From positions 1 to 64,000 of the forward strand of contig NZ_CANKYW010000004.1 of assembly GCF_947488135.1 (NCBI RefSeq): a DNA stretch of 64,000 nucleotides, written 5' to 3'. This document shows positions 18,548-27,109 of this stretch, in pieces. Source of the stretch: an uncultured Marivita sp. GTDB lineage: Bacteria; Pseudomonadota; Alphaproteobacteria; Rhodobacterales; Rhodobacteraceae. Under the pieces are notes generated by a model. That model was given only the letters and a program-made list of their open reading frames with translations, searched no databases and was not told where the DNA came from. Both the position numbers and the translations under genes were made by a program. Each line of letters opens with the position of its first letter. Position 1 is the stretch's first letter.

Positions 18548-18574
18548 GCCGCGCCGCCTTGAAGGGGGCGCGGC
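18548..18574 (+). terminator. GC hairpin after the PBP1A gene
   Basis: GCCGCGCC (18548-18555) pairs perfectly with GGCGCGGC (18567-18574) around an 11-nt loop. It lies between the PBP1A stop and prfB. There is no T run, so intrinsic termination is doubtful. Confidence 0.35.
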
Positions 18575-18623
18575 GCTGGTCTATCACCGTGGCTGACCAA
18601 CGTCCGAGCAAACAGGATCGCCA

Positions 18624-19748
18624 ATGCGCGCTGAAATCCAGAACATCGTTGAACAGATTGAGAAATCCGTGAACCTGCTTGGGCAGCGTCTCGATTGGGA
18701 TACGGCGCAGCATCGGCTCGAAGAATTCAACGCGCGCGTGGAGGACCCGAACCTTTGGGATGATCCCGCAGCGGCACAAAAGCTCATGCGTGACCGGCAG
18801 ATGTTGGTCGACGCGATCGAGACCTACACTTCGATCAAACAGGATCTGAGCGACAACGTCGAGATGATCGAGCTGGGCGAGATGGAGGACGACCAGGAGG
18901 TCGTCACCGACGCTGAAAACGCGCTGAAGGCGCTTGCTGACAAGGCTGCGAAGAAAGAACTCGAAGCGCTGTTGGACGGTGAAGCCGATGGCAACGACAC
19001 GTTTCTCGAAATCAACTCCGGGGCAGGTGGGACAGAAAGCTGTGACTGGGCCAACATGCTGGCACGTATGTATGTCCGTTGGGCCGAACAGCACGGGTAC
19101 GAGGTTGAGCTTCAGTCTGAAACGCCGGGGGAAGAGGCGGGGATCAAATCCGCCGCCTACAAGATCTCGGGCCCCAACGCCTATGGCTGGCTGAAATCGG
19201 AATCCGGCGTACACCGCCTTGTGCGCATTTCGCCCTTCGACAGCGCCGCCAAGCGGCATACCTCGTTTTGCTCGGTCTGGGTGTATCCGGTGGTCGACGA
19301 CAATATCGAGATCGAAGTGAACCCGGCGGATATCCGCATCGACACATACCGATCTTCGGGTGCGGGCGGTCAGCACGTGAACACGACGGATTCGGCCGTT
19401 CGGATCACGCACATGCCCACTGGCATCGTCGTGACCAGTTCCGAGAAATCTCAGCACCAGAACCGCGACATCGCGATGAAGGCGCTCAAGTCGCGCCTGT
19501 ACCAGATGGAATTGGACCGCCGGAACGAGGCGATCAACGCGGCTCATGAGGCCAAGGGCGACGCAGGCTGGGGCAACCAGATCCGATCCTACGTGCTTCA
19601 GCCGTACCAGATGGTCAAAGACCTGCGCACCGGGCACGAGACCTCAGACACCAAGGGCGTTCTCGACGGCGACCTCGATCCGTTCATGGCTGCCACCCTG
19701 GCGCAGAATGTGTCTGGCAAATCCCGTGCCGAGGCGCGCGCCGACTAG
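18624..19748 (+). CDS. prfB: peptide chain release factor 2
   Basis: 374-residue RF2, which reads UGA and UAA. The stop-recognition tripeptide SPF (203-205, [11 protein letters not shown]) identifies RF2 rather than RF1, and the catalytic GGQ is at 248-250 ([15 protein letters not shown]). The coding sequence is a single uninterrupted frame: the in-frame UGA and programmed +1 frameshift known from E. coli prfB is absent, as is common in alphaproteobacteria. AGGA lies before ATG 18624. Confidence 0.97.
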   Translation: MRAEIQNIVEQIEKSVNLLGQRLDWDTAQHRLEEFNARVEDPNLWDDPAAAQKLMRDRQMLVDAIETYTSIKQDLSDNVEMIELGEMEDDQEVVTDAENALKALADKAAKKELEALLDGEADGNDTFLEINSGAGGTESCDWANMLARMYVRWAEQHGYEVELQSETPGEEAGIKSAAYKISGPNAYGWLKSESGVHRLVRISPFDSAAKRHTSFCSVWVYPVVDDNIEIEVNPADIRIDTYRSSGAGGQHVNTTDSAVRITHMPTGIVVTSSEKSQHQNRDIAMKALKSRLYQMELDRRNEAINAAHEAKGDAGWGNQIRSYVLQPYQMVKDLRTGHETSDTKGVLDGDLDPFMAATLAQNVSGKSRAEARAD

Positions 19749-19873
19749 TCACTCATACCCCGAAAAGCGTGTAATATCTGCGCTTAAGCGATCCTTTGCA
19801 TCAGTTCCGGTTGCCAAGACCGCCGCAAGCGGGTTTCATGCGCATGCGCGAACGTCATGCTTTGGAGGATGGC

Positions 19874-20653
19874 ATGAGGGAAACCCCTGAACACGGTGTC
19901 CCGACACTCGGAGACGTGTCGGTGCAAACCTTACGGACTGCCTTGCAACGCGGTTGGCAGGACCTGGTCCGCGCACCGGGCTACGCGGTTTTGTTCGCCG
20001 GGTTCTACGTTCTGGCCGGGTGGTTCATTTCCTGGATCACCGTTTGGACCGGAACGACGTTCTGGCTCGTCCTCGCGGCCATCGGGTTTCCGTTGCTCGG
20101 TCCTTTCGCGGCCGTCGGGTTCTACGAGATCAGCCGAAGGCTCGAACGGGGCGATCCGCTCAATGCGTCCGAGATCATGGGCGTCGTCCTGCACCAGTCC
20201 CGTCGCCAATTGCCGTCGATCTGCGCGATCATCATCATGGTCTTTTTGTTCTGGTTCTTCCTCGCACATATGATTTTCGCCTTGTTTCTGGGGCTCAGCA
20301 CGATGACCAATGTCTCAACCTCGTTCGACGTCTATCTGTCACCCAATGGATTGATGATGCTGACGGTCGGCAGCATCGTCGGCGGCTTGTTCGCGATCCT
20401 GCTCTACAACATCACCGTGATCGCCTTGCCGCTCCTTCTGGACCGGGAAGTCGATTTCGTCACCGCCATGATCACGTCATTTCAATACGTGATGGCCCAT
20501 CCGGTCGTCATGTTGGGGTGGGGCCTGTTCATCGCGGTGGTGACATTCCTCGCGCTGATCCCGGGATTTCTGGGCCTGTTCGTCGCGCTTCCGCTTTTGG
20601 GGCACGCGACATGGCACCTCTACGATCAGGTGCGTACACCGCCGATGGTTTGA
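19874..20653 (+). CDS. DUF2189 domain membrane protein
   Basis: 259 residues with about six hydrophobic segments (near 37-55, 60-85, 112-140, 165-185, 190-205 and 215-245), typical of the DUF2189 family of inner-membrane proteins. These are often found near respiratory or cytochrome genes, but their function is unknown. ATG 19874 is preceded by GGAGG with 5-nt spacing, which decides the start over the longer frame from 19796. Its 3' end overlaps the end of the converging 95-residue gene by 28 bp. Confidence 0.85.
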   Translation: MRETPEHGVPTLGDVSVQTLRTALQRGWQDLVRAPGYAVLFAGFYVLAGWFISWITVWTGTTFWLVLAAIGFPLLGPFAAVGFYEISRRLERGDPLNASEIMGVVLHQSRRQLPSICAIIIMVFLFWFFLAHMIFALFLGLSTMTNVSTSFDVYLSPNGLMMLTVGSIVGGLFAILLYNITVIALPLLLDREVDFVTAMITSFQYVMAHPVVMLGWGLFIAVVTFLALIPGFLGLFVALPLLGHATWHLYDQVRTPPMV

Positions 20654-20913
20654 CAGTTTGAAAAGGCGTCAGACGATTTCTCGACCGACGTAACGTCCGC
20701 GCGTTCTCGCCCCATCGAGACCAGTTCCTGCCGTATCGACGCAGCGCGCCGATCTCCGCGTTCCAAGGCAAAGACATAGGCGTGGGTCAGGAAAAAGGCT
20801 TTCTGGTCGTCCGAGTCAGCCTCTTTTGCGGCCTGTTGGTAGAGGCCGATCAGCGCGTCGACATCATCGGCCAGATGCGCCGAGATCAGCGCCTGATCCA
20901 GTGATGCCGTCAT
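20626..20913 (-). CDS. small hypothetical protein downstream of the Rieske oxygenase
   Basis: 95 residues, acidic N-terminal half, predicted to be mostly helical: two helices around residues 4-30 and 36-70, resembling a single helical-hairpin repeat ([17 protein letters not shown] ... [15 protein letters not shown]). The ATG overlaps the stop of the oxygenase gene by 4 bp, so it is translationally coupled. No domain is recognised with certainty. Its conserved position behind an oxygenase suggests an accessory role, which is inference. It overlaps the DUF2189 gene by 28 bp at the 3' ends. Confidence 0.65.
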   Translation of the reverse strand: MTASLDQALISAHLADDVDALIGLYQQAAKEADSDDQKAFFLTHAYVFALERGDRRAASIRQELVSMGRERADVTSVEKSSDAFSNCQTIGGVRT

Positions 20914-22058
20914 CTGGCCGTGCGGTGTTGCGTGATACGATCTGCGGCCCAGCGATGAAAACAATGCGTCGGACCGTCCATCACTGGTGAAAACCGTCCA
21001 CCGTCGAATCCGGGCGCACGGCGCCCGCGCTGCATTCCTTCGACAACAAAGATGTCTTCTTCGAAGACGACCTTCCACTGTTCGGCATTACGCTTGCGCA
21101 GCGCATCATCTGTGCCGGGCGTCGCGTAATACAGATGCACATGCTCGTGCGTACGTCCGGGGCCGTCGGGATGCAGGATGATGGCAAAGCTGTGATCGCG
21201 ATGCACGCCCAACATGACATTTGGGTAGATAGACAAATATTCCGCGCCCGCCTCCCATTTGGCATCGAGATGGGCGAAATCGGCGAAACAGGAGCCGGAG
21301 CCGTCCTTGAGTTGCCGATAGACCAGGGTGCCCTGACCCGAGGCCAGGCCTTCGTGTTCGATATTGTAGTGGTCTTCCAAACGGGAATAGCTGTTCAGCC
21401 CAGGATGCACCCAAGGCAAATGATAGCTTTCGCAGTAGTTTTCGATGGCGAGTTTCCAGTTCCCGTCGACCGTCAGTGTGAAGCGACTGTCGGAACCTCC
21501 GTGAAACTGTGGTTGCTCGAAATCGGACCAGCGGGCGATGATGTCTGACATGACCTCTTCAAAGGGGTCAGCCGTCCCTGACAGGTTGATCCAGACAACA
21601 TCCCGCCAGATGTGACTGCGTACCTCGATCAGGCCCAACGTCTCGCGATCTATCTCTGCGTGCGCGTTGAAGCCCGGCCCGCCGACATGCGGTGTCGCCA
21701 CCAGTTCTCCTGTCGTGCTGTAGCACCAGGAATGGTAGGGGCAGCGGATCGCGCCTTCTATCTTGCGCGGTTCGTCCACCAGGATCATGCCGCGATGCCG
21801 ACAGATATTCTGGAACACCCGCACGAGTCCGTCCCTCCCGCGGATCAGAAGCAGCGGGATGTCGAGAAAACTGATCGGCAGGGCGTCGCCGGTTTCGGGA
21901 ACATCCGCGGTCACGGCAAGCCCTGCCCATCCGGCCCCGAACAGGACATCGCGTTCTTCGGCGAACTTCGCGGGATCGGTGTAATGCGCGTTGGGCAGAC
22001 CCCGTGCCTGCGCGGTCGGTTTCTGCACATCGGCGAGGATGGGATCAATCGCTGTCAT
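20910..22058 (-). CDS. Rieske-type ring-hydroxylating oxygenase alpha subunit
   Basis: 382-residue Rieske non-heme iron oxygenase. The [2Fe-2S] ligands are Cys86-His88 (CRHRG) and Cys106-His109 (CPYHSWCY). The mononuclear iron site is in NYCESYHLPWVHPG (His213, His218). Sequence layout is closer to the choline monooxygenase/glycine-betaine and stachydrine demethylase group than to classic aromatic dioxygenases, so the substrate may be a methylated amine; this is inference. No reductase or ferredoxin gene is adjacent. GGAGG precedes ATG 22058. A helix-turn-helix regulator is encoded just upstream on the same strand. Confidence 0.88.
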   Translation of the reverse strand: MTAIDPILADVQKPTAQARGLPNAHYTDPAKFAEERDVLFGAGWAGLAVTADVPETGDALPISFLDIPLLLIRGRDGLVRVFQNICRHRGMILVDEPRKIEGAIRCPYHSWCYSTTGELVATPHVGGPGFNAHAEIDRETLGLIEVRSHIWRDVVWINLSGTADPFEEVMSDIIARWSDFEQPQFHGGSDSRFTLTVDGNWKLAIENYCESYHLPWVHPGLNSYSRLEDHYNIEHEGLASGQGTLVYRQLKDGSGSCFADFAHLDAKWEAGAEYLSIYPNVMLGVHRDHSFAIILHPDGPGRTHEHVHLYYATPGTDDALRKRNAEQWKVVFEEDIFVVEGMQRGRRAPGFDGGRFSPVMDGPTHCFHRWAADRITQHRTAR

Positions 22059-22168
22059 CGCGGCCTCCGATCAGATGTTGGCCTGAACGGTGCCGTCTTG
22101 CCCAGAAAGGGTCGCGTCAAATCACGACATTCCCTGCCGCGCACCGACCACTGCGCTGTCGGCGTGGG

Positions 22169-22963
22169 TCAGTAAAACGGCTCGTCGACGCGCAACTGCG
22201 ACCGCAGGTAAGGGACCAACTCGTCTGCCGAATAGAATCCGGCAGACCGCGCCGCACCTCGCACTTTGGGGCCATCATGTCCGAGATATTCGTAGACAAG
22301 TCGCGCCACGCGCGTTCCCGTCGTGCTCTCGCGGACCGTTCGGGCGGTGTAGCCGACCCAGAGGTTGTTTTCGAAAGACGGAACCTGGGCCAGAAAGTTG
22401 AAGGAATTGGTCAGGGAATTCCGCCGGCTCACGAGACCCGCGATGCCGCCTTCCTGCGCGAGCAACAGTCCCCTGTATTCCCGGCTCTGTGGATCGGTCG
22501 GCAAGCCCTGCTGTTTCATGGCCTCTTTCGGATCGAACCCTCGCAGGAATGTCGCGTCATCCTTGCGATACACGTAGACAAGCCCCTGGATGAACTGCGT
22601 GTCATCCATGAAGCTGCGTCGCGCGAATTTATAGAAGCCGCTCGGGAAGATGGTTTCGCGCAATTGGGCAACGCCACTGGACAGAAAGTCCCTGATCTCT
22701 GAGTGGCCGAGCAACGATCTCGATTCCGAACCGATTTCCGCCAAGGGTTCGAGGATGATCCGGGCGTCGACATCAAAATGCTGACAAATCCGGAAAAGAA
22801 CATCCGGCCGCGGAAAGCTTTCGCCGGAGAGATAGCGGTTGAACTGGGTGCGGTTGATTCCAAGCTCGCGGCAAAGCGCGGAGATAGAGTCTGATGTCTT
22901 TGCAAGTTCTCGCAGGTTCGCACCCAAAGTGTTGCGCAATTGGGAGGGGCTTGGGGGTGTCAC
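22169..22963 (-). CDS. XRE-type helix-turn-helix regulator
   Basis: About 264 residues. The N-terminal 65 residues are a lambda-repressor-like HTH (SISALCRELGINRTQFNRYLSG), and the remaining 200 residues match no ligand domain I recognise. The start is probably GTG 22963 (AAGAAGG with 8-nt spacing); TTG 22966 is adjacent. It is transcribed in the same direction as the Rieske oxygenase, 110 nt ahead of it, and divergent from the 124-residue gene, so it is a candidate regulator of the oxygenase. The ligand is unknown. Confidence 0.8.
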   Translation of the reverse strand: MTPPSPSQLRNTLGANLRELAKTSDSISALCRELGINRTQFNRYLSGESFPRPDVLFRICQHFDVDARIILEPLAEIGSESRSLLGHSEIRDFLSSGVAQLRETIFPSGFYKFARRSFMDDTQFIQGLVYVYRKDDATFLRGFDPKEAMKQQGLPTDPQSREYRGLLLAQEGGIAGLVSRRNSLTNSFNFLAQVPSFENNLWVGYTARTVRESTTGTRVARLVYEYLGHDGPKVRGAARSAGFYSADELVPYLRSQLRVDEPFY

Positions 22964-23233
22964 CAAATGGGCCTTCTTGTTTCATGTCGATTGACGTGCC
23001 AGTCACACCATTCACAGAACCACTCGAATTGAAAACCATCGTAACGAGAGTAGTACCAAGACCGAACTTGCATTCTCTATCCGATATGGTGCTGGTTAGT
23101 GTCAATGGTGATGCTGATTCGCGTCAGTTGCAGGCTCAAGTGACACAAATTTCATGCAACCGACGCGGAGTTCAGGATGTTGTGTTACGGAAAAAATTAA
23201 GACATTGGACTCCTAAGATGGGGAACCAACATT

Positions 23234-23608
23234 ATGAAACTGCAGAATATGTTCGGTGTCGTGCTGTGGTCAGATGCAGCCGCACAGAAAGCCGTGATCT
23301 GGTGTGAGGATCAAGGAGAGCTTGCCTTCTACACTCCGGAAGACGGCAGCATCCACGGCGCACCTGCGCTCGACGCAGGCGATCTCATCCAATTCGATGT
23401 TTCGGTTCAGCAGAATATGAGAAAAGCGAGCAATCCTCAGGTGCTGATGCAGTCGCATTCGCCCGATCTGCCGGAAAAGCTTCGCGCAGGGCAACCCAAG
23501 GTCAGCGCCGATCCCGCGCCGGTGAGGAACGATCCCTCTCGAAAGGTGATCGACCTCGCGCAGTATTTCGATCTTTCCCCAAATCAGAGATTTGCCTGCT
23601 CGGGCTAG
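23234..23608 (+). CDS. hypothetical protein, possibly OB-fold
   Basis: 124 residues, not assigned to a family. The first 65 residues (FGVVLWSD, AVIWCEDQGELAFYTP, LDAGDLIQFDVSV, RKASNPQVL) have the strand pattern and some spacing of a cold-shock-type OB fold, but the RNA-binding RNP motifs are not evident. The C-terminal 55 residues are polar and end in IDLAQYFDLS. The upstream GGGGAA is a fair ribosome site. It diverges from the HTH regulator and faces ilvH, with a strong hairpin between the two ends. Confidence 0.65.
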   Translation: MKLQNMFGVVLWSDAAAQKAVIWCEDQGELAFYTPEDGSIHGAPALDAGDLIQFDVSVQQNMRKASNPQVLMQSHSPDLPEKLRAGQPKVSADPAPVRNDPSRKVIDLAQYFDLSPNQRFACSG

Positions 23609-23613
23609 ACCGC

Positions 23614-23649
23614 ATCTTCGGAAAGGCTGGGTCTGCCTTTCCGAAAGAT
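23614..23649. terminator. strong hairpin between converging hypothetical gene and ilvH
   Basis: TTCGGAAAGGC and GCCTTTCCGAA form an 11-bp perfect stem, extended outward as ATC/GAT with one bulge, around a 7-nt loop. It is well placed to end both converging transcripts, although a T run is missing on either strand. Confidence 0.5.
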
Positions 23650-23660
23650 CAAATGCTCCC

Positions 23661-24221
23661 TTAGACTCCCCGTGAGAGTGCGGCAACTCCGGTGCGCGCG
23701 ACTTCCACGAGGCCAAGCGGACGCATCAGGTCAATGAACGCATCGACCTTTTCCGGCGTACCTGTGATCTGAAATACAAAACTTTCCAGCGTGCTGTCGA
23801 CGACCTGAGCCCGGAAGATATCTGCCAGTCGAAGCGCCTCGACCCGCTTGTCGCCGGCACCCTCGACCTTGATCAGCGACAGCTCGCGCTCCACCGATCC
23901 GCCCTCGACGGTGAGGTCATGCACCTCATGGACTGGAACGATCCGACCAAGCTGCGCCTTGATCTGTTCGATCACCTGCGGCGTGCCGGTGGTGACGATG
24001 GTGATGCGGCTGGTGTGACCTTCATGGTCGACTTCCGCGACGGTCAGGCTGTCGATATTGTACCCACGCCCCGAGAAAAGCCCGATCACCCGTGCCAGCA
24101 CACCCGGTTCGTTGTCCACCAGGACCGCAAGCGTGTGTGTTTCCTGAACATCCGAAAAGGTCGGGCGCAGATTGTAGGCCGAATGTTTGGTCGAGCCTTT
24201 CTTGATATTGAGTGGAGACAT
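23661..24221 (-). CDS. ilvH: acetolactate synthase, regulatory small subunit
   Basis: 186-residue small subunit of acetohydroxyacid synthase. The N-terminal ACT domain (about 25-100) carries HTLAVLVDNEPGVLARVIGLFSGRGYNI-type residues that bind valine for feedback control; the C-terminal half is the ALS_ss_C domain (about 105-180). ATG 24221 matches the family start after the AGAAGA-type ribosome site, which lies inside a dispersed repeat (24225-24263). It is the second gene of the ilvI-ilvH operon, separated by 120 nt from ilvI. Confidence 0.95.
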   Translation of the reverse strand: MSPLNIKKGSTKHSAYNLRPTFSDVQETHTLAVLVDNEPGVLARVIGLFSGRGYNIDSLTVAEVDHEGHTSRITIVTTGTPQVIEQIKAQLGRIVPVHEVHDLTVEGGSVERELSLIKVEGAGDKRVEALRLADIFRAQVVDSTLESFVFQITGTPEKVDAFIDLMRPLGLVEVARTGVAALSRGV

Positions 24222-24224
24222 GAT

Positions 24225-24263
24225 CTTCTTCTTTTTCCAAATATGCCGGGGGGAGCGGGGGGC
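24225..24263 (+). repeat. dispersed intergenic repeat, copy 1
   Basis: Contains CTTCTTTTTCCAAATATGCC followed by two G-rich runs. The same layout (CTTC-T-rich, CCA-A/T-rich, CCGGGG run, then a GGGGC arm) is found at 36354-36401 and, on the minus strand, at 57303-57350. This copy occupies the ilvI-ilvH spacer immediately before the ilvH start and supplies its ribosome binding region. The hairpin half seen in the other copies is incomplete here. Confidence 0.5.
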
Positions 24264-24341
24264 ATCGTCCATTGGGCTTGATCCAACGGCGCTCAATCGA
24301 CGACCCCCGCCGATCGGACTGAATTCAGCCGGTCCGATGCA

Positions 24342-26096
24342 TCAGACCATCACCGCGCCTTTCGACCCGATGGCGTCCTTGGTGCTGGCTTCTCCCAGCA
24401 GCATCTTGTTGTGCGGCTCGCCCGACGGGATCATCGGGAAACAATTCTCGTGCTTCTCGACCAGGCAGTCGAAGATCACCGGACCGTCATAGTCCAGCAT
24501 CTCCATGATCGCGTCGTCGAGATCGGCGGGATCCTTGCAGAGGATACCCTTGCAGCCGAACGCCTCGGCGAGCTTCACGAAATCGGGCAGGGCTTCGGAC
24601 CAGCTGTGCGAATACCGTTCACCGTGCAACAATTCCTGCCACTGACGCACCATGCCCAAGCGTTCGTTGTTCATGATGAATTGCTTGACCGGCAGGCGGT
24701 ACTGCACTGCGGTACCCATTTCCTGCATGTTCATCAGCCACGACGCTTCACCGGCCACGTTGATCACCAACGCGTCAGGATGTGCGACCTGCACACCGAT
24801 GGAGGCAGGGGTGCCGTAGCCCATCGTGCCGAGACCACCCGACGTCATCCAGCGGTTCGGATCCTCGAACCCAAGATACTGCGCCGCCCACATCTGGTGC
24901 TGACCGACTTCGGTCGTGATGTAGCGGTCGCGCCCCTTGGTCAGTTGCTCGAGCCGGTCCAGCGCGTATTGCGGACGGATCGTCTTTTCCGACGGCTTGT
25001 ACTTGAGGCAATCGACCGCGCGCCACTTCTCGATCTGGCTCCACCACTTCTGCAAAGCTTCCTTGTTGACCTTGCGGCCGCGGGCCTTCCAGACCTTCAG
25101 GATATCTTCCAGAACATGGCCGACATCCCCGATAATCGGCATGTCGGTTTTGATCACCTTGTTGATCGAGCTGGGATCGATGTCGATATGCGCTTTCTTG
25201 GATTTCGGGCTGAATGCATCGAGCCGCCCGGTGATGCGGTCGTCAAACCGCGCCCCGACGTTGATCATGAGATCGCAGCCATGCATGGCGAGGTTCGCCT
25301 CGTAGAGACCGTGCATCCCCAACATGCCGAGCCAGTGCTTGCCGGAGGCCGGGTACGCGCCAAGCCCCATGAGGGTCGAGGTGATCGGGATGCCCGTCGC
25401 TTCGACAAGCTCGCGCAGCAACTGGCTGGCGGCGGGGCCGGAATTGATCACGCCACCGCCGGTGTAGAAAACCGGACGCTCGGCGGTTTCGATGGCTTCG
25501 ACAAGCTGCGTGATGGTCTCCATATCGCCTTTGACTTGCGGCTGGTAATGGCTGACCTTCGTTTTCGCCTTTTCCGTGTAGGTGCCGGTGGCGAATTGCA
25601 CATCCTTGGGGATGTCCACGAGAACGGGGCCGGGTCGACCAGTCGTGGCGACGTGGAACGCCTCATGCAGAACGCCCGACAGCTTGTCGGTGTCCTTCAC
25701 AAGCCAGTTATGCTTGGTGCAGGGGCGGGTGATGCCCACCGTGTCCGCTTCCTGAAACGCGTCCGAGCCGATCATGAAGGTCGGCACCTGGCCGGTCAGC
25801 ACCACAATCGGGATGCTGTCCATCAGCGCATCGGTCAGACCGGTCACGGCGTTGGTCGCACCGGGGCCCGAGGTCACGAGCACGACACCGGGCTTGCCGG
25901 TTGCACGGGCATAGCCCTCGGCCGCGTGAACCGCGCCTTGCTCATGGCGCACGAGGTAGTGGCGAATGCCGTTCTGCTGAAAAATCTCGTCGTAAATCGG
26001 TAGCACAGCGCCACCGGGATACCCGAATACTGTGTCCACACCCTGATCCTTCAGGGCCTGAACCACCATTTTCGCTCCGGTCATCTGACGTGTCAT
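24342..26096 (-). CDS. ilvI: acetolactate synthase, catalytic large subunit
   Basis: 584-residue ThDP-dependent enzyme starting branched-chain amino acid synthesis (2 pyruvate to 2-acetolactate, or with 2-oxobutyrate to acetohydroxybutyrate). It shows the N-terminal pyrimidine-binding domain with catalytic Glu in RHEQGAVHAAEGYARATG, the central domain, and the C-terminal ThDP/Mg motif beginning GEASWLMNMQE. CGGAG precedes ATG 26096. A 15-codon leader peptide rich in Val/Leu/Ile codons and an intrinsic terminator lie upstream, so expression is probably controlled by attenuation. Either ilvB or ilvI could be used as symbol; the ilvIH order suggests ilvI. Confidence 0.97.
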   Translation of the reverse strand: MTRQMTGAKMVVQALKDQGVDTVFGYPGGAVLPIYDEIFQQNGIRHYLVRHEQGAVHAAEGYARATGKPGVVLVTSGPGATNAVTGLTDALMDSIPIVVLTGQVPTFMIGSDAFQEADTVGITRPCTKHNWLVKDTDKLSGVLHEAFHVATTGRPGPVLVDIPKDVQFATGTYTEKAKTKVSHYQPQVKGDMETITQLVEAIETAERPVFYTGGGVINSGPAASQLLRELVEATGIPITSTLMGLGAYPASGKHWLGMLGMHGLYEANLAMHGCDLMINVGARFDDRITGRLDAFSPKSKKAHIDIDPSSINKVIKTDMPIIGDVGHVLEDILKVWKARGRKVNKEALQKWWSQIEKWRAVDCLKYKPSEKTIRPQYALDRLEQLTKGRDRYITTEVGQHQMWAAQYLGFEDPNRWMTSGGLGTMGYGTPASIGVQVAHPDALVINVAGEASWLMNMQEMGTAVQYRLPVKQFIMNNERLGMVRQWQELLHGERYSHSWSEALPDFVKLAEAFGCKGILCKDPADLDDAIMEMLDYDGPVIFDCLVEKHENCFPMIPSGEPHNKMLLGEASTKDAIGSKGAVMV

Positions 26097-26135
26097 CGCT
26101 TTGCTCCGTTTACAGACACTTCTGTTCGTTACGCG

Positions 26136-26164
26136 AAAAAAAACCCCCGCTTTTCAGTCGGGGG
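26136..26164 (-). terminator. ilv leader attenuator
   Basis: Read on the minus strand: CCCCCG and CGGGGG form a 6-bp GC stem with a 9-nt loop, directly followed by eight T residues. It lies between the leader peptide and ilvI, 40 nt before the ilvI start, so it must be a conditional terminator. A separate 9-bp perfect pairing links 26197-26205 (end of the leader ORF) with 26164-26172 (just before the terminator stem), providing a candidate alternative structure. Confidence 0.85.
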
Positions 26165-26189
26165 CGCATGGGGTCCTATTCAGGTTCCG

Positions 26190-26237
26190 TTACCGGCCCA
26201 TGCGCGTTTCTTCTACAATGACTAGCACTCGTGCCAT
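26190..26237 (-). CDS. ilv operon leader peptide
   Basis: A 15-residue open frame reading MARVLVIVEETRMGR, with AAGGAG at 26243-26248, 5 nt before its ATG. Residues 4-8 are Val-Leu-Val-Ile-Val, the end products of the pathway encoded downstream. Together with the terminator at 26136-26164 this is the classic design of ribosome-mediated attenuation: shortage of charged tRNA for these residues stalls the ribosome and alters folding of the leader RNA. The peptide itself need have no function. Confidence 0.85.
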   Translation of the reverse strand: MARVLVIVEETRMGR

Positions 26238-26263
26238 GTCGGCTCCTTTTCGCGTGGACGGAC

Positions 26264-26290
26264 ATTATGGTGCGGCTCTGGGAGCGTCAA
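26264..26290 (-). promoter_or_regulatory. candidate promoter of the ilv leader
   Basis: On the minus strand a TTGACG (26285-26290) and a CATAAT (26264-26269) are separated by 15 bp, shorter than the usual 17. Transcription would start about 20 nt before the leader peptide. This is a consensus match only. Confidence 0.4.
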
Positions 26291-26529
26291 CATCGAAAAC
26301 CAAGAAAAAAGTACCCGAGAGGCAGAAAAAATTGCCGTTTATTGCCGCAGCCTGCGGTCTGTTTGTAATTTTGTGAAATCGGCCGCAGAAAAACTGCGCT
26401 TTTATGCTGAGTCGCCGTGAAGAGGGCACAAGAGATGTGCAGCCACGCGCGAAGATGTGAATTGCGCGTGACAAGATCAGGTCTTTAAAGTGAACCGTAT
26501 AGTTCAGTTCCCGAGGTTCGGAGGATCCC

Positions 26530-26817
26530 ATGCTGAGAAAACGAAATAGCAGAGTGCAGGCTTTCTCGACCTGTCACGCGGCGCTTCTGGCGGCCTTCAT
26601 CGTCCTGGCGCAAATCATGGGACTGGGATCGGCGCACAAGGAGGCGCGATACTCGGATCGTGACACGATCACTCCGTCGGCAATACTGCCTTACGTACAG
26701 TGTTCCGAAATTGCCGAAACTGCGGACAATGGCGCCTGCGGGGTAATCATCAGGGCCAAGCACGATGTGAACGATCACAGCGGTGTTGTCATGTGGCGTT
26801 TCGGAGTGCGTCTTTGA
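26530..26817 (+). CDS. small exported or membrane hypothetical protein
   Basis: 95 residues, no recognised family. A basic N-terminus (MLRKRNSRVQ) and a hydrophobic stretch at about 15-33 look like a signal anchor or signal peptide. The rest is polar with two Cys (CSEIAETADNGAC). GGAGGA lies 5-6 nt before the ATG, which supports translation. It stands alone between the ilv leader, from which it diverges, and the TRAP operon. Coding status is plausible but not certain. Confidence 0.5.
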   Translation: MLRKRNSRVQAFSTCHAALLAAFIVLAQIMGLGSAHKEARYSDRDTITPSAILPYVQCSEIAETADNGACGVIIRAKHDVNDHSGVVMWRFGVRL

Positions 26818-27109
26818 ACTGACAGGCCCGCGCCTTACCTAAGGTTACTCAACGTGCGGCGGGTGACACCAAAGCAAAGCGTTGATGTGTGTTCTGGTGG
26901 CCGCGCCAACGATGTTTGGGTTTGCACACATATAAGGTGCAGGAAAAACACAGGAAATTCTGTCACTTGTGCCTAAAATTTATACAATTGTAAGCGCAGT
27001 TAATTATTTGCATTCGGATTTTTTTCTGATTACCGTCCGCCCCACTAAATGATCCGCGCAAACAGCGGGCAAGCTGTTTTGTGCTTACAAAACTCAGGGG
27101 AGGAAATAC
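26818..27109 (+). promoter_or_regulatory. AT-rich upstream region of the TRAP operon
   Basis: No gene is seen in these 292 bp. The middle is markedly AT-rich. A perfect 10-bp palindrome, TACAATTGTA (26983-26992), is a possible operator. Nearer the gene, AAACAGC (27060-27066) and GCTGTTT (27073-27079) form a 7-bp hairpin in the leader of the binding-protein mRNA, upstream of the GGGGAGGA ribosome site. Confidence 0.3.

Noticed and set aside
18624-18750. Programmed frameshift in prfB
   Set aside because: The gene is one continuous frame with no internal UGA near codon 25.
24411-26003. 530-codon open frame opposite ilvI
   Set aside because: Antisense shadow of a well-identified gene; composition is atypical and no domain is seen.
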